Part shown: positions 1 to 11,634 of the stretch, in pieces
Position numbering within the stretch: the stretch's first letter is position 1
How the letters are laid out: each line of letters opens with the position of its first letter
Source of the DNA: Doryteuthis pealeii
Lineage: Eukaryota > Mollusca > Cephalopoda > Myopsida > Loliginidae
Reading direction: 5' to 3'
NCBI GenBank assembly: GCA_023376005.1
Contig: CM042179.1
Span: forward strand, 16,481,148-16,545,147
DNA length: 64,000 nucleotides
Position numbers and translations under genes: made by a program
Notes under the pieces: model-generated
What the model was told of the DNA's origin: nothing
Databases searched by the model: none
Seen by the model: the letters and a program-made list of their open reading frames with translations, nothing else

Positions 1-507
1 ATAGATACGCAATATCTAAAAATCTTCATATATCCTAGTATATGTATATGTATATGGTGGAACATTGGTTCTCAAACATGATCTGTTCCAAAATTATGTT
101 TGAGAAGTGATTTGTTCAAAAACTGAAACAATTATTTTCCATAAGAAATAGTGTAAAGTAGATTTATATGTTCTTGACCATCAAATGAATGTTTATATGC
201 CTACAATTATATATAATATTGCAGGTGTAACAGCTCTTATATCTGTTAAGATTAATTATAGTCTCTGCCCTATCAAAGATTCTTTTTAAATTATATTTTA
301 GTTTTAGTTACTTATTTTTGGGGCAATACCATTTCGACTTAAAAGGTAAAAAGTTATAAATCCTAGTTTAAATTTTTAAGAGAATTGCTTATATTATTGA
401 ATAAAATAAAATATTTATCTGTGAATTTACTTCAAAGTTAAAAATGCATTATAGAAATGTATTATAAAATCTGAAACTGTTCTTCCTATCTTAAACATGA
501 TAAGAGA
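1..507. other. AT-rich sequence, no gene seen
   Basis: No coding or structured feature is visible. Stops are frequent in every frame and no splice-flanked protein similarity was recognised. Confidence 0.5.
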
Positions 508-750
508 AAGTCCATGTGGCATAGTGGCTAACATGCTGGGTTGAGTTCAAATTCTAGTTGTGCTATTATGTTCACTTTCAGACTAATACCATTGGGAAGG
601 GTATGAATTCCTTTATTGACCCCCAGTCATGGGTTAAATAGTTCTACTACTGCTCTTCTACAAATATGGTTTTAGTAATAAATAACACACAAAGGTTGAT
701 ATGCCATTGAACAAACAATCCAAAACAAACCATAACAAAGTTTAAAAAAT
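508..750 (+). repeat. tRNA-derived SINE, family B, with conserved tail
   Basis: The head reads like a tRNA (GTGGCATAGTGGCTAACATG, then GAGTTCAAATTCTAG as a B-box-like element). The body has the family landmarks AATACCATTGGGAAGGGTAT and GGGTTAAATAG. It ends with the tail AGGTTGATATGCCATTGAAC followed by an A/C-rich run, a tail also seen near 12250, 51170, 59962 and 61252. Confidence 0.6.
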
Positions 751-1146
751 TTGTACATACAAAAACATTTGATGTTTTATATACATAATATACATACCAA
801 TGGTATTAAGAAGAAATAATACACAAACATGTCCCAACATATACAAAAAATATACACATTGTTCTATGAACAAGCAGTATGGGGAAAGGAGACAAAAATG
901 AGAAAAGGCTTACCTAATAAAGGAAAGTAAAATAGCCATGTGTCTTTACTTTTCTCTTGAAGATGTCCTATGCAAAGAACAAAGGTAAAGAAGGTCTAGA
1001 ATGGGTTTCTGTGACTGTCAAGTAACACCTCCTGAGGCACCCAACGGACACGTCCATTCTCTAAGGGAGATGATTGTGATGTTACTGTATAGTCTCTCTA
1101 CAAGTGACTTAGAAACATATAGAGTGGAACCTGTATAACTCTTAAC
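751..1146. other. AT-rich sequence, no gene seen
   Basis: Non-coding by inspection. It contains a slightly GC-richer patch around 1020-1120 that I do not recognise. Confidence 0.4.
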
Positions 1147-1255
1147 TTGAATAATCCAGTAATCCAGAATTCAAACAAAAAATTTGATCAAAAAAGGTCT
1201 CAGTTATTGAACATGAGTCAAGCCAATGAAAACGAAAGTTATGCTAATGATTGCC

Positions 1256-2550
1256 GAGGCCAAAGGCCAATCGAAGATGATCGAATCTGCCAAAGGCCAC
1301 CGAAGATGGTCGAAATCTGCCAAAGGCTAACCGAAGATGGTCGAATCTGCCAAAGGCCAATCAAAGATGTCGAATCTGCCAAAGGCCAAGATGGTCGAAT
1401 CTGCCAAAGGCCAATCAAAGATGGTCGAATCTGCCAAAGGCCAACCGAAGATGGTCGAATCTGCCAAAGGCCAATCAAAGATGGTCGAATCTGCCAAAGG
1501 CCAACGATGGTCGAATCTGCCAAAGGCCAATCAAAGATGGTCGAATCTGCCAAAGGCCAACCGAAGATGGTCGAATCTGCAAAGGCCAAAAGATGGTCGA
1601 ATCTGCCAAAGGCCAATCAAAGATGGTCGAATCTGCCAAAGGCCAATCAAGATGGTCGAATCTGCCAAAGGAATCAATCAAAGATGGTCGAATCTGCCAA
1701 AGGCCAATCGAAGATGGTCGAATCTGCCAAAGGCCAAGATGGTCGAATCTGCCAAAGGCAATCAAAGATGGTCGAATCTGCCAAAGGCCAACCGAAGAGG
1801 GTCGAATCTGCCAAAGGCCAACCAAGATGGTCGAATCTGCCAAAGGCCAATCAAAGATGGTCGAATCTGCCAAAGGCCAATCGAAGATGTCGAATCTGCC
1901 AAAGATGGTCGAATCTGCAAAGGCCAATCAAGATGGTCGAATCTGCCAAAGGCCAATCAAAGATGGTCGAATCTGCGAATCTGCCAAAGGCCAATCAAGA
2001 TGGTCGAATCTGCCAAAGGCCAAAGATGGTCGAATCTGCCAAAGGCCAATCGAAGATCGAATCTGCAAAGGCCAATCGAAGATGGTCGAATCTGCCAAAG
2101 GCCAACCGAAGAGCGAATCTGCCAAAGGCCAATCAAAGATGTCGAATCTGCCAAAGGATGGTCGAATCTGCCAAAGGCCAATCGAAGATGGTCGAATCTG
2201 CCAAAGGCCAACCGAAGAGGGTCGAATCTGCAAAGGCCAAAAGATGGTCGAATCTGCCAAAAAAGATGGTCGAATCTGCCAAAGGCCAATCAAGATGGTC
2301 GAATCTGCCAAAGGCCAATCAAAGATGGTCGAATCTGCCAAAGGCCAACAAGATGGTCGAATCTGCCAAAGGCCAATCAAAGATGGTCGAATCTGCCAAA
2401 GGCCAATCGAAGATGGTCGAATCTGCCAAAGGCCAACCGAAGAGGGTCGAATCTGCCAAAGGCCAAAAGATGGTCGAATCTGCCAAAGGCCAACCGAATC
2501 TGTCGAATCTGCCAAAGGCCAACCGAAGAGGTCGAATCTGCCAAAGGCCA
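1256..2550 (+). repeat. 30-bp minisatellite, about 46 units
   Basis: The unit is GGTCGAATCTGCCAAAGGCC plus a 10-base linker that varies (AATCAAAGAT, AATCGAAGAT, AACCGAAGAG). I counted about 46 occurrences of the CGAATCTGC core. Linker types recur in blocks, for example AATCGAAGAT, AACCGAAGAG, then a shortened AAAAGAT linker near 2170-2250 and again near 2400-2475, which suggests higher-order units. The unit is a multiple of three with no stop in any forward frame, so three overlapping + frames stay open (1147-2574, 1337-2608, 1593-2651), and long minus-strand frames as well. Many units carry one-base losses that move the frame, so these readings (MVESAKGQSK, DGRICQRPIK, RWSNLPKANQ) are probably by-products. 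Translation is not excluded. Confidence 0.9.
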
Positions 2551-2596
2551 GAAAGAGAAGGAGGAAAGTTGTGAGAGCAATGATGTTGAAAAAAGA

Positions 2597-2660
2597 GATA
2601 ATTGCTGATTTTAATAAAATTTTCAGTGTTGACTTATTAATAAATGAATGATTTCTTTTA
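2597..2660 (+). repeat. dispersed repeat flanking the minisatellite
   Basis: The stretch AGATAATTGCTGATTTTAAT to TTAATAAATGAATG is closely matched at 48166-48227. The right flank of the minisatellite therefore belongs to an interspersed family, not to a unique gene. Confidence 0.55.
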
Positions 2661-3432
2661 AATTTCTGAATCGTTTCAATTAAAATAATTCAATGGAAAT
2701 AAATTGAAATTGTTTAAAATGAATATTACTGTTCACTCCATTCATATGAGCCTTTAGAGCAACAATTTATATACCTTGATTAATAGATAAAATTCATTTA
2801 AAATATAAATGGCATGATTTTAAGTTTTATAATTCATATTTTTAGATTCTAAAAACAAATATTTATTTAATAACAACCTTACTTTAGTATAGTGATGTAA
2901 TAATTAATTAAGATATCTCAGTTTAAACATTTACAGAACAAATATCGATGTATAATTTTTTTCATTGATAATCTAAAAGGAAATTATATTTCATAAACAA
3001 CAGAGTAAAAAAAAATCTCAAAAAAAAATTGGGTTTTTTTTTTTTTTTACATTTAATTTTCAGATTTTTGGTACTTATTTTCTGCCAAAATCAATCTTTA
3101 AAAAAAATTGTTTTTCTATTCACACCTTCAGTCTTTTGTCTTTTTATTTATGCTGTAATTAGTTTCAATTATATATAACCCCACCAATATTTTTGCACTC
3201 CAAATATAAGGGGAGGGGGTCAACATTAAGTGACCTGAAAAAAATCAGAAAGTTTTTGAGGCATTATGAGATTCATTTATTGACAAATCAACTCTGAAAA
3301 TTTAATTAAAATTGGATAATTCCCTTTTGTTTTTTGTTTTGTTAAAAAAATCATTAACACCAAGTAATTATTTATTTAACACGATTTTATCAAAACTAGT
3401 ATACAAATTATTCCCACCATAAATGTGAACAT
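2661..3432. other. AT-rich sequence with A and T runs
   Basis: Long A and T runs at 3007-3048 and AT-rich DNA throughout. No gene or recognisable repeat was seen. Confidence 0.45.
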
Positions 3433-3658
3433 TACCATATTTGATGGCATATAAGATGCACCCCCATTTCAGCAGGTCAGATTCACAGTTAAAAATAAAA
3501 AAGTTAAAGTTGATCTGATCTGCAAGCCGAAAATGTATTTAAACCCGACTTTGAAAGACTGACACAGCAGATTCAGTGGGAACAGGGCCAAGAACACATA
3601 CAGCTGAGTCGACAACAAGTGTGAAAAAAGTGTGTCCTATATGCCGTCAAATACGGTA
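3433..3658. mobile_element. short TIR transposon (MITE-like)
   Basis: The left end TACCATATTTGATGGCATAT and the reverse complement of the right end TACCGTATTTGACGGCATAT match over about 29 bases with few differences. The interior of about 170 bp has no open frame. No clear target-site duplication was seen, so the superfamily is left open. This is a non-autonomous DNA transposon by structure. Confidence 0.7.
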
Positions 3659-3699
3659 GTTCTTAATCATATATAACACACATCCCAGGATTTTAAACA

Positions 3700-3925
3700 C
3701 ATTAATGATATGGGCTGATTTGAGACAAATATATCTCCGCTAGACCTTAATAGAGACATTGTTAATAAATATATGTTAATCAAGATCAAATGATATTTAT
3801 TTAATACATATTGAGAATATAATTTAAATAACTAAAGGAAATGTAACATTGGTGGTAACATAGTTTTGTTTATAGACACATACACACACAATCTCCATTA
3901 TAATAAGATATAATATGATGCAAAT
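3700..3925. repeat. dispersed repeat ending in CTCCATTATAATAAG
   Basis: This resembles 16870-17065 (shared TTAATAGAGA and TTAATAAATA blocks, then a CA-type microsatellite and CATTATAATRAGAT). The end motif also appears inverted at 55684-55712 (CTTATTATAATGGAGATTG). The class was not recognised. Confidence 0.4.
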
Positions 3926-4094
3926 GTTATTTTCTATCATTTTGAATGTTGGAATCAATAAATAAGATCATATAAATTGTCTGAATTTTTTATATGAGGC
4001 TTGATGATTTGTATTATTTGGATTTTTCAGACTTAATTTTATATATACAACATTTTGAATGATTTACCCTCCAGTCTTCTTCAAGTGTTTCTTG

Positions 4095-4260
4095 TTATGT
4101 GTTGGATACATGGCGCAATAGATATAGGGGTTGAGTTAATACAGTTCTAAGTGACAATCTGTAGGTTGTAGGTTCAATCCTGACCACTAGCAATAATAAC
4201 ATAGAATATGTTAGTCTGGAATGTTAGTCTCAGACACATATCAATAAAAAAGAGATCAGA
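4095..4260 (+). repeat. tRNA-like SINE fragment
   Basis: ATGGCGCAATAGATATAGG followed by TAGGTTCAATCCTGAC resembles the A and B boxes of an arginine-type tRNA. It is followed by a short unrelated body and an A-rich end at 4280-4316. The stem pairing does not support a functional tRNA gene. Confidence 0.4.
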
Positions 4261-4375
4261 TGATCCTGTTAATAAACAAACAAAAAAAAATAAAATAAAT
4301 AAAATAAAATAAAACCTTGCTTAGAGGAGAATCAAATCTGGAATAATAATTAAAATAAAATAAAAAGAAATGATC

Positions 4376-4515
4376 AGACACACCAGACACACAGACATAA
4401 GCACCACGCACCCACACATACGCTTACATTTACACACACAAGCACGCACGCACACACACTTACACACACAAACACACACATAAGCAAGCACCCCAACCAT
4501 ACACATACACACACA
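4376..4515. repeat. CA-rich microsatellite tract
   Basis: Degenerate CACA, CACG and CATA repeats. The frames open across it on the minus strand are composition artefacts. Confidence 0.8.
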
Positions 4516-5627
4516 GAATTTGGAAGACCCAAGACAGAACAAATCTAGCAGCCACTAAGACAACTTCAGTTCCAGTATTCTTCTGAGGATGGGAATTTTC
4601 GTCCCAAAATATTGAGAAATTAAATGACAGGTTAACAAAAAACATCATAGTTACCTTCTTTTTTCTTTACACTCGCATTGTGACAGCCTTCAAAACCAAC
4701 CAACAAACCAATATATACACAATGCTTCAAGCAAATTACAAAACCCTTTTAACATAGAATACTTGTACTAGCTAGCTGAAGAACAATCTACCCTGGTAGA
4801 TTGAATAAAGGGTTTATTTCAAAGTTCCTTGAAGGCTCCCAAGTTTGACGAAAATGTTCCTGGGTTCGACAAGAAAGACCTGAAGAAGGTCAGAGGGCAC
4901 ATCAGCCGAAACATTATGTGTATGACAATAAAGATGAGGACAACAGTCAGGAAAATCCAAATAATTAAAAAAGCTCATAGAAATTTTTACAAACTAATAC
5001 AACAGCTGCCACAATACTAATAAATGCATTCTTTTGAATGAAGTTATTTCAAACTAAACATTCTTAGTTCCATCTAATCACCAAAAACAGTTTTTTGACA
5101 AACTAATATATTAAAAAATACCATGAATATAAATAGGTTTCATATATGTAAAAAAAAAAAAAAGATGTTTTACATATAAAGAGAAGTAACAATGATTATA
5201 CCATACTGACCTTATTTACTTAATTCAATTAATTATGCTATTTATAAACTAAGAAATGAATAGGTAGTGAAATTGTTTTTTAAATGGTGCTTTCATACTT
5301 TTTATTAAGGTCTCACTAGTACTAGCTTTGTACAATTAAAATTTAAGTACATTCTAGATTTAGTGGTGGAAAAGTAGTTCTTTGGATATCAATAAAAAAA
5401 AATTTGAACTCAAACTTATTATGTGGGTTCTGATGGTGCAAGATATATATATTAGTTATTTAGATTACTTAAATTTATTCTTTTAAAATAAAAACAAATT
5501 AATAAAGTTTAGATTTTCAAGGCAGTATATTTTAGTTTGATTTTGTCCCTTGAAATGAAATTTTATTAAAAAAACTAATGTTAACATAACCTGAAAAATT
5601 GTAATCTTATGGTTAAGTTAAACAATC
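4516..5627. other. non-coding, with a possible retroelement tail
   Basis: Around 4860-4920 the text GACCTGAAGAAGGTCAGAGG followed by CAGCCGAAACATTATG resembles the end motif of Penelope-type or other retroelements in animals. This is weak, by motif only. The remainder is AT-rich with no gene seen. Confidence 0.3.
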
Positions 5628-5629
5628 AC

Positions 5630-5660
<31 letters not shown>

Positions 5661-5692
5661 CACACACACGTGTGTGTGTGTGTATATATATG
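5628..5692. repeat. compound microsatellite (ACAG)n (CA)n (TG)n (TA)n
   Basis: CAGA repeats run into CA, then switch at CACGTG to GT and TA. The CA/GT junction is a perfect palindrome and could form a hairpin. Confidence 0.9.
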
Positions 5693-5839
5693 CAAGCACT
5701 TCAAGTTGTTAGAATATATGTAAAAATAAATTACCTAGAAATAAAATCTGATATTCCAAGATAAGTACACAAACATATCAACTATTTAGTATTACTAAAG
5801 AAAATTCATCAAGTAGTACTAATGAAAATTATACCAACA

Positions 5840-6900
5840 CCAAGGCTTTCCCTATGACAGGCCTAGAAAGCAGTTGGTGTATTTGATTGGAGGCAGAGTG
5901 CAGTAATACTTGATCTCTTGTTTATTTTAGATGGTTTGTGTGATAGATATTTTGTGGGGTGCTGTTTCCAGGATTTGTTCAAGAGAGCACGAAGCATTCT
6001 TGTGTAGTTCTCATCTACTTTTTTCTTCAACCATTTTATCAAAGTCCAAGTGGTGCACCCATACAGTAGTATGGATACAGCTATAGCTTGGAAGAATTCT
6101 CACTTTATTTTTTGAGAGAGATCAGACTTCCATATGATTGATAGCTTATCAATAGCAGTCCATACCATTCCTATACGTATATGGACATCGCTTTCTAAAT
6201 ATGAGATATTACTACCTAGGTATGTAAACTAGTTTACGAGTTTGCTATCCAGTGTAAGCATGTCTCCATCTTGTTTAAAGCACATGAACTCTGTTTCATA
6301 TGAGTTCACATAGAGGCCAATGCCTCTTGTTGTCTGTTCCAGGCTTTGTAGCAGAGATTCAGCTGGGGCAGGGTTATCAGAAGCACTAATCTGCATCTGT
6401 GATAGGTTTTTGAGGGATATCAGCTGCTTTTAGCCTTTTTTAGTGTGAAGTGATTTTCCTTTATTAGATCTTACGACATTCGTAGAATGCAATCTAGGCA
6501 AATTATAGATAGAAATGGTGCTAATGTATCTCTTTTCAAGACTCCTGCGACAATATCAAAGAAACCTGTATCACCATTGGGTGAATGAACCATTGCTTTC
6601 AAGTCTTTGTAGAGCATCATTAGAGTTTATTTGGAGAGACCATATGTTAGAAGTATTTGCTCCATCTTTTCTCTGTGTATGGACTCAAATGCCTTGGAGA
6701 GATCTATAAACAAAAGTTTTGCCATGTGATTTTTTGCTCGTACTCCTTCGATGATTCAACAAATAGTCAGAATCTAAGAAGTTGTGGATCGATTTCTTTG
6801 AAATCTGCTTTGATTTTTCCTAAGAATTTTCTCTACCTCCGATCAGATGCAATTGAGAAGAAGGGCATAATAAATTTTTGCAGCTATGGCAGTAAGAGTT
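5840..6900 (-). mobile_element. decayed LINE reverse transcriptase
   Basis: Read on the minus strand and allowing frame changes, it shows conserved non-LTR reverse transcriptase blocks: a motif-A-like IDLSKAFESIH near 6710, GDTxxFFDIVAGVL and DTLAPFLSIICLD near 6500-6580, then the C-terminal SILLYGCTTWTL block near 6050 and NKSWKQHPTK near 5970. The YADD motif is not readable, and stops and frameshifts are frequent, so this copy is dead. The same family supplies fragments at 11640-11985, 28395-28745 and 35480-35810. The clade was not determined. Confidence 0.75.
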
Positions 6901-7202
6901 ATATCTGTAATTCTTTGTGATTTTAAGGTTGGGTTTCTTTGGGAAGGGGAGGATGCAGCCTTTACTCTATTTCTCTATTGGGATTTGTTTATACATGGCA
7001 TTGCATAATTGTAGAACTATGTTGTCAAATTTCTTCGGAGATATTTCATCAAAAACTACAGCTTTTAATTATCTTTAGAATTTTTTTAATTTTATACCCC
7101 ATAAAGTGTCTTTGATATCTAGTTGGTCATTTATAATTTCTTGGGTAAGTTTATCTGTGATTAAAGGTGGTGGGGGTCCAAGCAGATTCCACATCTGAAG
7201 TC
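6901..7202. other. probable upstream remnant of the same LINE
   Basis: GC and word use continue from the LINE, but no protein block could be read with confidence. Confidence 0.3.
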
Positions 7203-7350
7203 TTTTTCCTTGACTGACAGATTTTAGACATCAAATTACCCAAGCAAGCTGTACTACTCATGTGTTGAGTTGTCAAGGGCTGGTATCAAACCTGGAACTT
7301 TGTGATTTCTAGGAGAGTACTCTACCAACTGAGTTAAACCAGACCCTTTC
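7203..7350 (-). repeat. tRNA-derived SINE, family A (partial)
   Basis: The reverse complement begins with a tRNA-like head (GGTTTAACTCAGTTGGTAGA, then a B-box-like CCAGGTTTGATACCAG) and continues with the family motif ACTCATGAGTAGTAC. The 3' half is missing. Confidence 0.7.
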
Positions 7351-7859
7351 TTTATGAGGTCATATTAAAAACTTTCAGAAATTATTTGATAAATATTTTT
7401 CTGATAGTTTCCAGAATGCATCATTTCAATATGAAAAGAGAGCATGGAATTATATTGTGAAATTTATTTTTCAAGAATTATTCTGTTTGAATCTTTTAAG
7501 GCAACTAAAGAAAAAGTATTAAACATTATCTTTAAATTTTTGCATTGTAAATATTATATTATATTGTATAATATTCAAAATGTTATGCTCCATTTAAGGA
7601 ACACTAAAAGGATAAAGCAGTTAGCTTGAAATGGTGATGAAAGAAAAAAGAAAGATACTGGGATGCATGGGTACGATTTTACTACGTCCTTTTAGATTTT
7701 TGTGCGTCAGTGACGCAGGAAGCGTCTCTTCTAATTTCAGCATCTTTTCTAATTAACTAATTATTGGATATAATTAACAAATCTCTTTCTAAAATGTTAG
7801 GTTAGTAATAATCTAAATCAGCAAATGCCCAGATCCAGTCAGACACTTCAACTTCCTGC

Positions 7860-7959
7860 TTGCTAGGCCTGTTAGAGATAGCCTTGACCAACCGCCAATA
7901 AGTAATTCGCTGACGTCATTAGTTGAGTGTTTTCTAGTTTTTTTTTTTAAGCAATTCAT
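7860..7959 (+). promoter_or_regulatory. copy of the ETFBKMT proximal promoter
   Basis: A CCAAT box (7895-7899) and a palindromic CRE-type TGACGTCA (7911-7918) precede the ATG at 7960, matching the arrangement at the intact copy (24654 and 24670). Confidence 0.45.
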
Positions 7960-8261
7960 ATGGGTCTTCCCCGAAATGTTTTGACCTTCAAGAATACTAA
8001 TTCAGCAAAAAACTGACTAATTTATAAATATACTTAAGAAAAACTTTACTCGATACTATACAACTGATAATTCTACTAAAAATGGTGATATTTGCAAATT
8101 GATTATACAAAATACAGAAATTACACGACATCATTTATCGCCGAAATACGTTTAAGGCTTATAACTCCAAATTGTAAATTATGGCACACTGCAGGGGATC
8201 AATGTCCCTTTGTGGACCCTTTCTGGGCATTTTATTGGCCAGGTGGACAAGTATTAGCAAG
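7960..8261 (+). pseudogene. ETFBKMT: ETFBKMT exon 1, frameshifted copy
   Basis: This matches exon 1 at 24718-25022 but is exactly three bases shorter, through three separate one-base losses in runs: six A instead of seven near 8010, TTT instead of TTTT near 8020, and CC instead of CCC near 8142. The first gives a stop after about 18 codons. The splice donor AAG/GTGAGA is kept. No exons 2 or 3 follow before the gap at 14381. It is either the second allele of the real exon with read errors or a broken partial duplicate; the error pattern favours the former. Confidence 0.8.
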
Positions 8262-8367
8262 GTGAGATTTATGTAATTTAAAATAAAATTTTGAAAACCA
8301 AAGAAAAAAGCGGTCCAAAATTTGAATGAATAAAGTTAGTTTTGCCTGTGAAAATGTGTGCATCGTT

Positions 8368-8375
8368 GTCTTGTG

Positions 8376-8406
<31 letters not shown>

Positions 8407-8407
8407 T
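8368..8407. repeat. (TG)n microsatellite
   Basis: About 17 TG units. The counterpart at 25137-25181 is longer and interrupted differently. Confidence 0.9.
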
Positions 8408-11400
8408 TTATACAGACACATGCATGTAAACAATAAACAATTTTATATTAATGAGAAAAATTGTTCTAAAAACGTTAGAATTTTAATCTGTAATAAAGTG
8501 AAAAATTGTGATAATTACATGTGGAGTAGTAAATAAATTGTTTTCATTTAACACATCTATTTATAAGTTTGTTTCTTGTCTTATGGACACACATACAAAC
8601 GTGAAGAAGAAACGTATTAAATACTCCTTTCTTTCAGTACTTTATTATACAAATGATAGCGAATAATAATATCCATTCTGTCTGAAGTATCACCATGTTT
8701 TCTGTTTTGCAATAAGAAGAATAAAATTCTTCAGATGTAACATGAATTTTCTTTTTTTTTCTTTACTTTTTATTTTATCATTTTTTTAGTTTTTAGTTTA
8801 TTTAATTTTACTGTTTGTAATGTTTTATTATCTTATTTTCGCTTTTAATGACAACAGAAACACACGTTTTTAAAATATACAGACAATTGAACATGAATTT
8901 TCATCTAAATTTGTAGTAATACTACTATTGTTTACATTTTTATTTTCAATACTTTGGGGTGGGGGGTGATTATTATCAAATAATATATAAAACAAATTTA
9001 TTTATTATCAAATAATATATAAAATAAGAAAAAATGTGTTCATGAGAAATATATTTTTTGGGAAAATAGATAAATAAAACAGAAAAACCCGCTCTATTTT
9101 TTCCTGTTAAAATATCAAAAGAAACATGATTCTACTTGTAATGTCACCACCCCCCCCCAACACGACTTTGTTAAGCATGAATTTTAGGAATGGGAATAAA
9201 AAGTTATCCGATTTTAAACATTATTCAGGGGATTTGGTTTATTTGTTTTTAAAGAAAATAAAAAGAAACATGTTGTAAAAATTTATTATACTTTTTAATA
9301 TGAAAGAGAAAAAAACATTTATATCATGTTAGTCTTTTAGCTTCTTCATTTTCATGTTTTACGTAGTTACGTAGACTTTTCCTTTCATTAATATTTACAA
9401 AGAACATATTTAAAAAATATTTTGTTTATTAAATATTAATTTTTCATAATACAATTACTTTTAAAATGTATTCCAAATGTTAACATCATAAAAATTACGT
9501 GGTATTTATTTATTTCTCAGTTTTGTTAAAGAAAGATGAAGATTGTGTTATTCAAACGTAAACAATAAAAGTTTTATTAAACGTGTGTTATGTAACAACT
9601 ACTGCACATGCTATAGAATTATTTTTATTTTTATTTTTATTTTTTTTTAAATGGAAAATTATTCAAAAGACTTTTAATTGACATTTTGATAAAATTGGTG
9701 AACCTTATTTCCAAATATATTTTTGGCGAATATAAACCCCAATCTCAGATTTTAGGGACCGGATTTATATGTCAGCTCCTATGTTAAGAATTCAATTTTT
9801 TAACCACCAAATTTCACAATCACAAATAATAGCTAACAAAATTAATTGCATATACATTTAAAACAGTGAACAAAATTAAATCTCTCACTGATGAATAATT
9901 TTGTTTTTGTTTTTCTTTAAAAAAAAGAGTCTTAAAAGGGTTACGCTTTTCTCTTCATAAATAAGTTGAAAAAGGGAGAGACTTCTTATAAGTTTGCCTA
10001 AAATGTATGAAATAAACTTTTTTTTGTTTTCTTTCTTTGCAGCTATGAGTAATCTCATCTTTTGTCATATTTTAAAATGAAGTTATTTTTCTTCATATTC
10101 AAATATTTAAAAAATATTCTATGTGAATTTGTTTAAAATGTATTTATCTGATACTTTGGAGAATATATATTTTAAAAATCTTGATCAAATAATCAACAAA
10201 AAGATAAACATATTCCAAAATGTATTTACTGAAAAATTTTACTTTAGCTTTAACATAAATTAAATCATAACATTTTCCAACTATAGCTTTTTTCAGAAAA
10301 ATGTTTTTTAAGGATAATTTTTTAAGGGATTTTAATTAAGATTTTATCAATTAATTAGTAATCTTAGAAAACAGTTTTTTTTACTCTAAATTGTTATTGT
10401 TAATAGTTTCATTTTGAAATAAATCAGTAAAAACAACCAAAACAACTATGAATGCATTTAAAACCTTTAAAAAAATGTATTATATAATCAATCAGTAGAA
10501 ATACATGTAAAAAAAAACTTTAATTATGAATGTCATGAATTAAAACGCAAAACTTAAAACTTTTCATATTAATTTCTTATAAAATTTAATGACTGCTAAA
10601 AACAGAAAATCCAAGTCAGAGAATTTCTACTTTTTTGTACCTGTATATTTTTCTTCTTCTGGTGTAAATATTGGTTTCACTTTTTGTTTTTATCACTGAG
10701 ACATTACATGTTTATAACTGACCTAATTTGGAGAGACTATTCACCCCAACTTTTGTGATCCAATTAAATATATAACTTAATTAACATAGCAAAATCTATA
10801 TATTGAAAAACATACTTATATATTGGATTTAAGTTTTTATACAAAAATGCCCATTCTCTCTGGGGTCCTCAATTTGGCTGTTTCAGGTAACTTTAAAGCA
10901 GCTTTTATTAAAGACTAGGCAATTTGGCTTCTGATGATGACATCACTTGAAGAAGGTTGGTGAAGTACATTGGCCAAAATGAGGAAACTACTCTGAGTAT
11001 ATTGAATAATATATTATCATTATGATAATTCTTCATCTCAGAAATTTAACCCAAATGTTGGACTAGTTTACTCTATTTTTTTTAATTTTGGTTTATTTTT
11101 TTTTTTTTTTTAAAATGGAATATTTATTTACTTGGCTCATATTTTCAAGTTATTTTTTAGATTGTTATTTTTATTATTCCCTTTCCACATATTTCCCCTG
11201 CCACATTCTAAATTGGGATTTAATGGATAAAAAGTCAGTGTAAATGTTTGGATACAGAATAAAATTTCCTCCTTTAAAAAAAGTTGATTTTTAACATTTT
11301 TAAATAATTTTACATAAAGGATTTTAAATACTGCTCAAAGACTATCTATGGGCTAAACAGTGACGACTATTTTTAAACACATATTTCATAAAATTGGGCA

Positions 11401-11634
11401 TTTAATTAAAGATTATATTTTTCTGTTTTATTTTTTTTATCGTACTGACTTTTTTTTGTAATAGTTTGCATACTCATCCAGTATTTACTTTACTATCACA
11501 TGCATATTCATTTGATAAATAAATAGTAGTCCTCCCTTGTAGCAAATATCAATATACGCATAAGAAAGATATGGATTGTATTGACAGATTATCATCATAT
11601 GAAAATTCTGTTCTTTCTGATAAAATATAAGTAA
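8408..11634. other. intron-type AT-rich DNA (copy 1)
   Basis: Equivalent to ETFBKMT intron 1 in copy 2. No exon-like block was seen. The patch at 10921-11030 (GAAGAAGGTTGGTGAAGTAC, TTGGCCAAAATGAGGAAACT) resembles a retroelement tail. Confidence 0.45.

Noticed and set aside
1256..2550. Possible CRISPR array (regular 30-bp repeats)
   Set aside because: The repeats abut each other with no unique spacers, and the host is a eukaryote; it is a minisatellite.
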